A stretch of 64,000 bases of DNA from Candidatus Nitrosopelagicus sp. Its GTDB lineage: Archaea > Thermoproteota > Nitrososphaeria > Nitrososphaerales > Nitrosopumilaceae. Under the pieces are notes generated by a model. It ran no database searches and was not told the DNA's origin. It saw nothing but the letters and a program-made list of their open reading frames with translations. Numbering within the stretch: position 1 is the first letter of the stretch; each line of letters begins with the position of its first letter. Position numbers and translations under genes: made by a program. Positions 7,924 through 15,936 of this stretch are shown here, piece by piece. Where the stretch lies: contig JAOMCX010000002.1 in NCBI GenBank assembly GCA_028345195.1, forward strand, positions 79,254 through 143,253, given 5' to 3'.

Positions 7924-8403
7924 ATGGTTGAAAATTTTATTTCTGAAAAAGCAAAGATTGGAGAAAATGTCAAGATTTGGCATTTTGCATATGTTGGAGA
8001 TCATACAGAGATTGGAGAAAATGTCAAGATTGGTTCACTTGCTCACGTAGATTATGATGTGAAAATTGGAAATAATACAATGATTGAGGGACTAGTTTAC
8101 ATTCCACCATTATCAAGAATTGGGAATAATGTTTTCATTGGACCATCAGCATCATTAACAAACGATCCATTCCCACCAAGTGAAAAATTAATTGGAGTTA
8201 CAATAAAAGATAATGCAATAATTGGTAGTCGAGCAGTAATCAAAGCAGGTGTAACCATTGGGGAAAACAGTGTAGTTGCAATGGGATCTGTCGTAACTAA
8301 AAATGTACCAGCAAATACAGTTGTTGGTGGCGTTCCTGCAAAAGAAATGTATTCAAAAGAAGAATATGATAAAAAACAACTAGATTGGAAAAATTCTAAT
8401 TAA
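7924..8403 (+). CDS. Left-handed beta-helix (hexapeptide) N-acyltransferase
   Basis: About 159 residues built of hexapeptide repeats ([IV]G-x4): IGENVKIWHFAYVG, IGENVKIGSLAHV, IGNNTMIEGLVYI, IGNNVFIGPSASL and IGSRAVIKAGVTIGENSVVAMGS, ending VPANTVVGGVPAKEM, typical of trimeric acetyl-CoA dependent sugar N-acetyltransferases of the WbbJ/WlbB type. The frame can be read from TTG 7906 or GTG 7915, but ATG 7924 lies just after the Trm112 stop and begins the conserved sequence. With the dehydrogenase upstream it probably modifies a nucleotide sugar. Its end overlaps ferritin tail-to-tail by four bases. Confidence 0.85.
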   Translation: MVENFISEKAKIGENVKIWHFAYVGDHTEIGENVKIGSLAHVDYDVKIGNNTMIEGLVYIPPLSRIGNNVFIGPSASLTNDPFPPSEKLIGVTIKDNAIIGSRAVIKAGVTIGENSVVAMGSVVTKNVPANTVVGGVPAKEMYSKEEYDKKQLDWKNSN

Positions 8404-8918
8404 TTTTGTACGTCACTTGCAGGAGTGTTTGCTAGTCCACCAAGTAATTTATCAATTTCATAGATTGCAAGTTTATCACGACCTATGAGATTGAATTTTT
8501 GAAGTATATCTTCAAATTGTTGCTCTTCTTCTATCTGTTCATTGACAAAGTACTGTAAGAATGTAATTGTGTTGTGATCTTTGTCTTTTTGAGCCAAGTC
8601 AACCATATGGTTTATTGATTTTGTAACTGCTTGCTCATTTGATAGTGCAGTCTTGCATATTGATTCTAAAGATTTGTAAGTTTTTGGTGGTTGTTTGACT
8701 CCAGGAATTATTGCGCCGAGACATTGACCATTAACAAAATTTACAAATTTTAGCATGTGTTGGTGCTCTTCTTGTGCTTGGGAATGGAAAAATTTTGCGG
8801 CTCCATCGTAACCAGTAATGTCACACCATGATGCTGCAGAAAGGTATGCGTTAGCAGCGTTTGCTTCCATTGCAATTTGGTTATTTAGTGCTTTGACTAA
8901 AGGTCCAGATATTTTCAT
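8400..8918 (-). CDS. ftn: Ferritin
   Basis: 172-residue four-helix iron-storage protein forming a 24-subunit shell. Seen: ferroxidase ligands in the usual positions, Glu18 (AMEANA), Glu51 and His54 (QEEHQH), and further acidic residues in VNEQIEEEQQFEDIL (about 124-138). Length matches bacterial FtnA, and no haem-binding Met is apparent, so non-haem ferritin is preferred to bacterioferritin. TATA box at 8939-8947 and a metal-box-like element at 8973-8986 lie upstream, fitting iron control. Confidence 0.94.
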   Translation of the reverse strand: MKISGPLVKALNNQIAMEANAANAYLSAASWCDITGYDGAAKFFHSQAQEEHQHMLKFVNFVNGQCLGAIIPGVKQPPKTYKSLESICKTALSNEQAVTKSINHMVDLAQKDKDHNTITFLQYFVNEQIEEEQQFEDILQKFNLIGRDKLAIYEIDKLLGGLANTPASDVQN

Positions 8919-8938
8919 AGTATAACTTAGTGTCTGGA

Positions 8939-8947
8939 GTTAAAATA
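8939..8947 (-). promoter_or_regulatory. Ferritin TATA box
   Basis: gttaaaata on the plus strand (TATTTTAAC on the minus strand) is centred about 25 bases before the ferritin ATG, as for leaderless archaeal mRNAs. Confidence 0.6.
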
Positions 8948-8972
8948 CTTCTCGAAAATTACCCTTACCTAA

Positions 8973-8986
8973 TTACGCTAAGCTAA
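8973..8986 (-). promoter_or_regulatory. Metal-box-like element upstream of ferritin
   Basis: On the plus strand TTACGCTAAGCTAA, differing at two positions from the TTAGGCTAATCTAA core at 4218-4231. It resembles a DtxR/IdeR half-site pair (GCTAA-n-CTAA). It lies 26 bases upstream of the ferritin TATA box and also 39 bases before the divergent PLP-rhodanese gene, so it could serve either. Confidence 0.45.
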
Positions 8987-9025
8987 TTGCAAAAGTTCTA
9001 AATTGAACCTCAATTATGAAATCAT

Positions 9026-10567
9026 ATGTCAGACAATGCATTAATGGAAAAATTTGAACAAGAAATATGGTCCAAAGTTCCCCATAGAGAAGAAAAGAAT
9101 GGAAAAGTGGAGATTGTTAATGCAACACCGCTAACTGATCTTACTGAAGATTTGAAAGAATGTGCAAAGACAGTCTATGATGTGGATATTAGTGGAAAAG
9201 ATTTCAAAGTTTATGGTAAATTTGATGGAACATTACTAACAGGTTCAATCAAGGTAAGACCCGCAGTTAACATTATTCATGATGCAATAACTACAGGCAA
9301 AATTACTTCAGGAACAACTGTAATTGAAGCAACATCAGGAAACTTTGGAATTGCATTAGGATTATTATCAAAAATTGGTGTAACTGCAATTGCACTTGTT
9401 TCAAGAAAACTTCAGGAAGGAGTTTTCAAAGAATTAAGAAACGGAAATATTCGAATAATGGATTTAGATATGGATATTTGTCCTGCACCTGGAATGGAAA
9501 GTAAACAAGATGAGTTAGTTGCAAAAGCTACCGCAGCAAATGTTCGTTCACAGATGATTGAGCTTGGATTTGAAGCTGAAACTTTTGATAACAATATTGT
9601 AGACATTGAAGCATTTTTAGCTAAAAAAGACATAATCAATCTAGCAAAATTCCTTGCAAAAATTTACAATTTATTCTGTCCAGAACAATATGATAATGAT
9701 CTAAATGTTGACGCACATAGAACTGTAACAGGCGTTGAAATTGATCAACAATTACATGAAAATGGTGAATCATTAGAAAATTTCAATATTGTCTGTACTT
9801 TTGGAACTGGCGGTACGTCTGGCGGATTAAGCAGATACTTTGATGAGACATATAGTAGAAAAGGAGTTCATGTTATATTTCCACCAGACCAACAAGATGT
9901 TGCAGGAATAAGAACAGTTGGTAACGCAGATGGTCTAAAATATTATGATCCAGAGAAATATGCAGGTAAACATCAAATTGACTTTGAGCAAGCAAAACCA
10001 TTACTCAAATTTTTTGTTGATAAAGGACATGATATAGGAGAAAGTAGTGCACTTGAGCTTTATGCAGCATTACAAATGATATACAAAGATGGAGGAAATT
10101 ATGTAGTTATGATTTGTGATGGAATTGGAAAATATAGAAAGAATTTTGAAAAGATTGGAAATAGCATAACACCTAATCAAGTTTCACAACAAGATGTTTC
10201 ATCAAATGCAAATGACTATGATAGAGTGATTTGGATTCATACTCAATATACTCCACGTGAAGAAGGAATTGAATTACTTGCAAAATCATTAGGAATTGAT
10301 AAGAGTAAGATTGTGGTGCCAAACGCCAGAACTGCACAAGAATTGCTTTCAGGCCAGCAAGTTCCAGAAGAAATTGATAAGGCATTACAAGAATCTGACG
10401 GAAAATCATTAATGGTGTGTATGGCCGGAAGAACATCTTTAATGGCAGCTAACGTTTTAGCTGAAAAGGGGGTTCAAACGGATAGTTTAACTGGAGGGAT
10501 TACCGGTCTTCCTGAAAGCCAAACAAAAGATCTATCAACAATAATTGAACAAGCATCACAGTTTTGA
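9026..10567 (+). CDS. PLP-dependent beta-family lyase (cysteine synthase-like) fused to rhodanese domain
   Basis: 513-residue fusion. Residues about 30-385 are a fold-type II PLP enzyme: TGSIKVRPA with PLP Lys76, EATSGNFGIA substrate loop (101-110), and FGTGGTSGGLSR phosphate-binding loop (259-270). An insert (about 141-235) separates the small- and large-domain motifs. Residues about 398-513 form a rhodanese-like domain with CMAGRTS active loop (465-471, Cys465). Cysteine synthase homologues make cysteine from O-acetyl- or O-phosphoserine and sulfide; a rhodanese would carry persulfide sulfur. A single polypeptide could couple sulfur delivery with beta-replacement. The exact substrate is not decided by the sequence. 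Confidence 0.85.
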   Translation: MSDNALMEKFEQEIWSKVPHREEKNGKVEIVNATPLTDLTEDLKECAKTVYDVDISGKDFKVYGKFDGTLLTGSIKVRPAVNIIHDAITTGKITSGTTVIEATSGNFGIALGLLSKIGVTAIALVSRKLQEGVFKELRNGNIRIMDLDMDICPAPGMESKQDELVAKATAANVRSQMIELGFEAETFDNNIVDIEAFLAKKDIINLAKFLAKIYNLFCPEQYDNDLNVDAHRTVTGVEIDQQLHENGESLENFNIVCTFGTGGTSGGLSRYFDETYSRKGVHVIFPPDQQDVAGIRTVGNADGLKYYDPEKYAGKHQIDFEQAKPLLKFFVDKGHDIGESSALELYAALQMIYKDGGNYVVMICDGIGKYRKNFEKIGNSITPNQVSQQDVSSNANDYDRVIWIHTQYTPREEGIELLAKSLGIDKSKIVVPNARTAQELLSGQQVPEEIDKALQESDGKSLMVCMAGRTSLMAANVLAEKGVQTDSLTGGITGLPESQTKDLSTIIEQASQF

Positions 10568-10599
10568 TATTTATTAACAGTCTCAAGTAATACAAACTT

Positions 10600-11052
10600 A
10601 TGAAGTGTTTATCAGTTTGTCAGCCATTTGCCGAGTTAATTGTTAAAGGTAAAAAGACAATTGAATTAAGAAAATGGAATACAAAATTTCGAGGTGAATT
10701 TTTAGTTCATGCTGCAAAAAAGATTCTCACTGAAGATTGTAAACGAATGAAAATATCACCATCAACAATTACAACCGGTTCAATAATAGGAAAAGTCAAT
10801 TTGGTTGATGTGAAAAAATATGATTCAGATAAAGAACTCAGAGATGATAGGAAAAAACATCATTCGACATCAGAGTATTCAAAAAACAAATATGGATTTA
10901 TTTTAGAAAAACCAAAAAAATTGCGAGTACCTATTCCATATTTGGGAAAACTAAATTTCTTTGAATTCGAACCAGATGAAATAAAAAATAATGACGTTGA
11001 GTTAGATCTTTTTGAAGAAGAACATCGGTATATGTGGATTAACCGTCATTAA
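10600..11052 (+). CDS. ASCH/PUA-like domain protein
   Basis: 150 residues with the ASCH signature at the N terminus: LSVCQPFAELIVKGKKTIELR (about 4-24), where the VKGKKTIELR strand-turn-strand is the RNA-binding cleft of the family, followed by GEFLVHAAKK. ASCH domains belong to the PUA-like fold and are thought to bind RNA or modified nucleotides; no enzyme assignment is possible. The C terminus ends with an acidic stretch and EEHRYMWINRH. Lies 32 bases after the PLP-rhodanese gene, same strand. Confidence 0.8.
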   Translation: MKCLSVCQPFAELIVKGKKTIELRKWNTKFRGEFLVHAAKKILTEDCKRMKISPSTITTGSIIGKVNLVDVKKYDSDKELRDDRKKHHSTSEYSKNKYGFILEKPKKLRVPIPYLGKLNFFEFEPDEIKNNDVELDLFEEEHRYMWINRH

Positions 11053-11060
11053 TTGTAATA

Positions 11061-11090
11061 TTTGATTGAAATCAAACCCATGTATATATA
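11061..11090 (+). promoter_or_regulatory. tbp promoter: inverted repeat and TATA box
   Basis: A 6-base inverted repeat with 4-base spacer, TTTGAT-TGAA-ATCAAA (11061-11076), lies just upstream of a strong TATA box tatatata (11083-11090) centred about 28 bases before the tbp ATG. A second AT-rich box (tatttaaaa, from 11099) is too near the ATG. Operator function of the repeat is speculative. Confidence 0.5.
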
Positions 11091-11114
11091 AAGGGAGTAT
11101 TTAAAAGAGTAGAA

Positions 11115-11678
11115 ATGCCACAGACAAAACCAATAGTTAGTGTAGAGAACGTGGTGGCTTCAGCATCAGTTGATCAGAAAGTAGATCTTAATGATATTAC
11201 CAAAAAATTTCCTGATACAGAATACCACCCAGATCAGTTTCCAGGTTTAGTATTCCGATTGGAAAGTCCAAGAACTGCTACACTAATCTTTAGAACAGGT
11301 AAAATGGTATGTACCGGCGCAAAGTCTGAAGAGATGGCAGTTAAAGCTGTCCAGACAGTTGTAAAACAATTACGTAAAGGAGGCATCAAAATTAAGAAAG
11401 ATGCAGTCATTACAGTACAAAATATTGTTGCAGCAATCAATCTAGGTGGTAAAATCCATTTAGAGCAAGCAGCAAGAAAATTACCAAGAAGTATGTATGA
11501 ACCTGAACAATTTCCAGGTTTGATTCACAGAATGCTTGATCCAAAAACAGTAATTCTTTTGTTTGCATCAGGTAAGCTTGTATGCACAGGCGCCAAAAAG
11601 GAGGCGGACGTGTATAGATCTGTACATAACCTACATTCTACATTAGAAGAAAAAGAATTAATGATCTACGACGCGTAG
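11115..11678 (+). CDS. tbp: TATA-box-binding protein
   Basis: 187-residue general transcription initiation factor that binds and bends TATA boxes and recruits TFB and RNA polymerase. Seen: two direct repeats of the TBP core, with FPGLVFRLESPRTATLIF and GKMVCTGAKSEE in the first, and FPGLIHRMLDPKTVILLF and GKLVCTGAKKEA in the second. Length fits archaeal TBPs (about 180-190). It carries its own TATA box. Confidence 0.98.
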   Translation: MPQTKPIVSVENVVASASVDQKVDLNDITKKFPDTEYHPDQFPGLVFRLESPRTATLIFRTGKMVCTGAKSEEMAVKAVQTVVKQLRKGGIKIKKDAVITVQNIVAAINLGGKIHLEQAARKLPRSMYEPEQFPGLIHRMLDPKTVILLFASGKLVCTGAKKEADVYRSVHNLHSTLEEKELMIYDA

Positions 11679-11702
11679 ATTTTCCAATTCTATTTATTAT
11701 TT

Positions 11703-12095
11703 TTAAATTTTCTTTAATTCATCTTCAATTTCAAGTAGAGATTTATTTTTTGGATCTAATTCTTTAATTTTGTCACAACATTCAATCACTTTATCTTTAT
11801 TTTTTAAATTAAGATATACGCTTGCTTTAATTGCTAAAGCGTCAAGATCAAATATACCAATTTCTAAAGTTTTATTCATGTATTCCAATGTTTTTTCAGA
11901 ATCGCCTTTGATGTAATAGATGGTTCCAATAATGAATGCAATGTCAGGATCATGTTCGAGTTTTTTTTCAATTCCATGACCATATTCTAATGCTTCACCA
12001 TATTTTTTCTCTCTTATACCAGGATCCTTTTCTTTTCTTGCTTGTTTGATAAGAGTTCTCAGATGACGTCGAGGATTATTAAAAAGACCGGTCAA
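11703..12095 (-). CDS. Small TPR-repeat protein
   Basis: 130 residues with about three tetratricopeptide-like repeats (YGEALEYGHGIEKKLEHDPD, DSEKTLEYMNKTLEIGIFD, NKDKVIECCDKIKELDPKN), a protein-interaction scaffold with no catalytic motif or signal peptide. The N terminus is basic (NPRRHLRTLIKQARKEK). It lies 15 bases downstream of the transaldolase gene on the same strand and probably ends the pentose phosphate operon. Function unknown. Confidence 0.75.
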   Translation of the reverse strand: MTGLFNNPRRHLRTLIKQARKEKDPGIREKKYGEALEYGHGIEKKLEHDPDIAFIIGTIYYIKGDSEKTLEYMNKTLEIGIFDLDALAIKASVYLNLKNKDKVIECCDKIKELDPKNKSLLEIEDELKKI

Positions 12096-12110
12096 GTGTT
12101 ATCAAAGATA

Positions 12111-12773
12111 TTATGTTTTATTTGAGAGCTCAGACTGTAATTTTTCCCAGTCAGCTAAGAATGCTTTAAGACCTTTATCAGTTAAGGAGTGACCAAGCAT
12201 TTTTGCTAATACCCCAGCAGGTAAAGTGACAACATCAGCACCAATTTTTGCTGCATCTACAACATGTTGTGGATGTCTAACACTAGCAACAAGAATTTCT
12301 GTTTTAAAGTCATAATTTGAAAATACTTGTTTTATTTCTCGGATTAAATCCATACCAGTGTGACCAATATCATCTAATCTTCCAATGAAAGGACTAACAT
12401 ATTTTGCTCCGGCTTTTGCTGCAAGAAGTGCTTGATTGGCTGAAAAAACAAGTGTAACGTTTACAGGAATTCCTTGTTCTGAAAAACTCTTGCAGGCTTT
12501 TAGACCATCTCCGGTCATTGGACATTTAACAACAACATGGTCACCATACTCTCGAAGTTTTTTTCCTTCTTCCATCATTCCATCATAATCGGTGCTTACA
12601 ACTTCTAAACTAACATCACCCTTGATAATTCTAGTAATTTCTTCCATTGCAGTATGTGGATCACCACCTTCTTTTGCAAGTAACGAAGGGTTTGTTGTAA
12701 TTCCATCTAACAAACCCATGTCATTATACTTTCGAATATCATCAAGGTTTGCGGTATCAAGGAAAATTTTCAT
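12111..12773 (-). CDS. tal: Transaldolase (small MipB/TalC type)
   Basis: 220-residue class I aldolase of the short transaldolase/fructose-6-phosphate aldolase group, moving a dihydroxyacetone unit between sugar phosphates. Seen: MKIFLDTANLDDI start, DGITTNPSLLAKEG (23-36), VVKCPMTGDG with Schiff-base Lys83, and SPFIGRLDDIG. Overlaps the transketolase-C gene by four bases (ATGA), third gene of the TktN-Rpe/TktC/Tal operon, which supports transaldolase over aldolase function. Confidence 0.93.
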   Translation of the reverse strand: MKIFLDTANLDDIRKYNDMGLLDGITTNPSLLAKEGGDPHTAMEEITRIIKGDVSLEVVSTDYDGMMEEGKKLREYGDHVVVKCPMTGDGLKACKSFSEQGIPVNVTLVFSANQALLAAKAGAKYVSPFIGRLDDIGHTGMDLIREIKQVFSNYDFKTEILVASVRHPQHVVDAAKIGADVVTLPAGVLAKMLGHSLTDKGLKAFLADWEKLQSELSNKT

Positions 12774-13738
12774 TGTTTACTCCGGATATCCTTGACAGTT
12801 TTTTCTATATTAATTGATGTGATACCATGTTTTTCCAATAATTGCGGAATTTCAGCATCACGAGCAGATTCACCAAACATATCTTGTGCACCAATTCTAC
12901 GTATAGGAACAGGATATATCTCAGAGACTACCTCAGATACGGCTGAACCAAATCCACCCATAATATTATGCTCTTCACAAGTAACAATTCCACCAGTCTC
13001 ACGTGCAGCTTTTTCTAAAATATCTTTGTCAATTGGTTTTATTGTAAAACAATCAATTACTCTACATGAAATTCCATCTTGCTGAAGTTTGTCCGCAGCA
13101 TCAAGAGCCATTTTTACTGTTATTCCAGTAGCAGCGATGGTGCAGTCATTTCCATCTCGTAATGTGATACCTTTTCCAATTTCAAATTCTTGGGAATCAG
13201 AGTGAACATTAGGAACTTTAGATCTTGCCATTCTCATGTAAAATGGACCATAAATTTGTGAAATATTTTTTGTTAATTTTGATACAGCGATAGCATCAGC
13301 AGGAATTATAACTTTCATGTTTGGAATAACACGCATTATTGCAATATCTTCAATAGTTTGATGAGAGCCTCCATCAGGTCCAACTGATAATCCACCATGA
13401 GATGTTACAAGTTTAACATTCAGACCTTTTTTTTCGCCTCTGGATGGATATGCGATCGAATTTCGTATTTGGTCAACACATCGTCCTGGCAAAAATATTG
13501 CATATGTACTTGCAAAGGATGTTTTTCCAGAATAAGCTAATCCTGCTGCAACAGATACTAAATTTGCTTCAGCTATACCTACGTTAAAGAATCTATCAGG
13601 AAAATTTTTTCCAAAGCCAGATGTTTTTAATGAATCAGTTGTATCAGCACCTAGAACAACAATATTTTTGTCTTGTTCACCTAATTCGATCAATGCACTC
13701 CCATACGCAGTTCTCATATCACCAAATTCGGCACTCAT
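12770..13738 (-). CDS. tktB: Transketolase C-terminal subunit
   Basis: 322 residues corresponding to the pyrimidine-binding and C-terminal domains of transketolase, which moves a two-carbon ketol unit with thiamine diphosphate. Seen: MRTAYGSALIEL start, FFNVGIAEANLVSVAAGLA with the catalytic-type Glu in GIAEAN, TSHGGLSVGPDGGSHQ, and a C-terminal GGIVTCEEHNIMGGFGSAV. In archaea transketolase is commonly split; the N-terminal half is the preceding gene, which overlaps it by four bases. Confidence 0.95.
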   Translation of the reverse strand: MSAEFGDMRTAYGSALIELGEQDKNIVVLGADTTDSLKTSGFGKNFPDRFFNVGIAEANLVSVAAGLAYSGKTSFASTYAIFLPGRCVDQIRNSIAYPSRGEKKGLNVKLVTSHGGLSVGPDGGSHQTIEDIAIMRVIPNMKVIIPADAIAVSKLTKNISQIYGPFYMRMARSKVPNVHSDSQEFEIGKGITLRDGNDCTIAATGITVKMALDAADKLQQDGISCRVIDCFTIKPIDKDILEKAARETGGIVTCEEHNIMGGFGSAVSEVVSEIYPVPIRRIGAQDMFGESARDAEIPQLLEKHGITSINIEKTVKDIRSKQ

Positions 13739-15402
13739 TGATATCCAAGCTCCATTGCTATTTGATGCAATTCATCTTTTTTCTTACCTATAACATGCAA
13801 ATCAATCCATTTGTTAACTAATTCAGTTCCACCAAGTTCATTTGCTTTTTGAATTAATAATTTACGTCTAGTTCTTAATACTTGATTTCGGAATTCACGT
13901 ATTACTAATCTTACATCAGTTTGACCAATAATTGCACTACCGCCAACAAATGCACGTGCTCCATCTGTAAAACATTCACCAATATTATCTAGAGTGACGC
14001 CACCATCAGATTCTATGTAACCAGTGAAATCATTTTCTTTCAGATTTATCATAAGATTTTTTGTTTTTTCATGCGTATTTTCAATATATTTTTGACCTGA
14101 TTTTCCAGGTACAACAGACATTACTATAATTTGATCAAGTGTGGAAATGAATTTTTTACTCCAATCAGGCATGGAAGTGTCAGGATTTATTGCTAAACCA
14201 ACACTAACTTTGTTTGATTTGAGTAAATCATGGATTTCACCAAAACTTGATTCATCACATACTTCTGCATGAACGGTTATGATATCACTTCCAGCATCAA
14301 TATAATTTTGAATTTGTTTTACAGGTTCATTAATCATAAGATGTGTATCGAATGGAGTTACAGTCAGAGATCTTAATTCCTTAATTTTTGTATGATCAAA
14401 AGTAGAATTTGGAACAAATTGACCATCCATAACATCCAGATGTATGTAATCAGCTCGTCCATCATCACAACGTTTTACTTCATTTTCTAAGTTTCTCATA
14501 TCACCTGCTATGATAGAAGGCGCAATCATAAATTGTGAATCTAATTCCTGATTAATTACAGGAACAAGGGATAATGCTGGCGCCTTGCCATGCCATTGTG
14601 GGTTATCTTCCATATGTTCAACTGCTTTTCCTTTGATTGTTCTAGCTATGATAATTGACGGCATACCTTTAACAGATTTTGCTCTACTGATTGCATCAGA
14701 TACTTGTTCAATTCTATGACCATCAACTTCTATTACATTCCATCCAAAGGAACGCCATTTGTCACCGGTTTTCCATCTACTAGCATCTTTCCACATTTCA
14801 GATAGTTCGTTATCATCAAGTGATTCGTCAAGTGGCATAATTTTTTCAGTGTAAGAATCTTGTTGTATAAAATTTCTATCTAGAATCAATGTAAGATTAT
14901 CAACATTATATTTTGCAGCGGTCATTGCGGCTTCCCACACTTGACCTTCATCACTTTCACCATCACCCATTACTGTAAAGATGTGTGTGTCTTTTTGATC
15001 AAGTTTTGCAGCTAATGCATTTCCAATAGAGTAAGATAATCCAATTCCTAAAGAACCACCACAAAATTCAACACCGGGACATTTAAGATCAGGATGGCCT
15101 TGTAGCTTACTTCCAAATTGTCGTAGAGTGTCTAATTGTGATTCTTCAAAATATCCAGCTACTGCCATGTTTGAAAATAAGCCAGGTGATGCATGACCTT
15201 TTGATAAAATTAGCTTATCACGACCATCCCATTCAGGATTTTTTGGATCATATTTCAAGTGATTATAAAAAATGCAACCCATGATTTCTGCCATGGAAAA
15301 TGAACCTCCAGGATGACCAGAACCTGCAATTGAAGTTCCACGAATAACTAATTTCCTGGCTTGAAGGACATTTTTTTTAATTTGATAGTAATTTAGGCCC
15401 AT
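13735..15402 (-). CDS. Transketolase N-terminal subunit fused to ribulose-phosphate 3-epimerase
   Basis: 555-residue fusion. Residues 1-about 285 are the thiamine-diphosphate-binding half of transketolase: SGHPGGSFSMAE (28-39), SKGHASP (68-74), GDGESDEGQVWEA (147-159) and LDRN (174-177). Residues about 292-505 are a full epimerase TIM barrel: APSIIAGD (294-301), HLDVMDGQFVPN (321-332) with two metal/catalytic Asp, VMSVVPGKSGQ (427-437) and ESDGGV (464-469). Residues about 506-555 are a basic helical tail not belonging to either family. Epimerase makes xylulose 5-phosphate, the transketolase donor, so the fusion joins consecutive steps. First gene of the operon with TktC and Tal. Confidence 0.93.
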   Translation of the reverse strand: MGLNYYQIKKNVLQARKLVIRGTSIAGSGHPGGSFSMAEIMGCIFYNHLKYDPKNPEWDGRDKLILSKGHASPGLFSNMAVAGYFEESQLDTLRQFGSKLQGHPDLKCPGVEFCGGSLGIGLSYSIGNALAAKLDQKDTHIFTVMGDGESDEGQVWEAAMTAAKYNVDNLTLILDRNFIQQDSYTEKIMPLDESLDDNELSEMWKDASRWKTGDKWRSFGWNVIEVDGHRIEQVSDAISRAKSVKGMPSIIIARTIKGKAVEHMEDNPQWHGKAPALSLVPVINQELDSQFMIAPSIIAGDMRNLENEVKRCDDGRADYIHLDVMDGQFVPNSTFDHTKIKELRSLTVTPFDTHLMINEPVKQIQNYIDAGSDIITVHAEVCDESSFGEIHDLLKSNKVSVGLAINPDTSMPDWSKKFISTLDQIIVMSVVPGKSGQKYIENTHEKTKNLMINLKENDFTGYIESDGGVTLDNIGECFTDGARAFVGGSAIIGQTDVRLVIREFRNQVLRTRRKLLIQKANELGGTELVNKWIDLHVIGKKKDELHQIAMELGYQ

Positions 15403-15525
15403 TGTAGTTTATAGACCAAATTGATACTTTTAATTTTACACATGATCGTCCTCAAGAAAAAATACCAAGAATTACATAAATAGCTATTTCCGAAAATTTT
15501 AATCTTCAAAGATCTTACGATAAAT

Positions 15526-15912
15526 ATGGAATTTCGTGATGAGCTACCACTCATGATTTATGATGACAAATGTTATGTTTGTATAAAATTTGCCAAGTTA
15601 ATGAATTTCATAGCTAAAGGAAAATTACGTATGATCGGTCATTATACAGAATTTGGAAAGACGATCAGAGAAGAAATTCTAGAAGAGGATGCATTGGAAA
15701 TGTTTTGGTTTATCGATAAAGAAACAGCATATGGTGGAAGAGCTGCAATATTTCCATTATTATCAGCAATTCTGAGAGTTCACGGTAGAAAGTTCAATGA
15801 AATGAGTATTCAAGAATCATGTGATATAGGATGTAAGGATTCCCTTGCGGTATTTTTCCGTTCTGCCAGTCTAATTACTCACAGTAGAAAGATCAAGATA
15901 AGTAATCTATAA
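15526..15912 (+). CDS. DCC-family (DUF393) thiol protein
   Basis: 128 residues with the DCC pattern near the N terminus, MIYDDKCYVCIKF (10-22) with CxxC at C16/C19, and a GGRAAIFPLL motif (about 68-77), matching the YGxxA...L segment of DUF393 thiol-disulfide oxidoreductase-like proteins. Some members act in electron transfer or thiol exchange; function of this one is unknown. TATA-like ttttaatc near 15496-15503 lies about 26 bases upstream of the ATG. Leucyl aminopeptidase follows after 24 bases. Confidence 0.72.
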   Translation: MEFRDELPLMIYDDKCYVCIKFAKLMNFIAKGKLRMIGHYTEFGKTIREEILEEDALEMFWFIDKETAYGGRAAIFPLLSAILRVHGRKFNEMSIQESCDIGCKDSLAVFFRSASLITHSRKIKISNL

Positions 15913-15936
15913 AAAAAGTATTTTTTAGAAAAAAGT

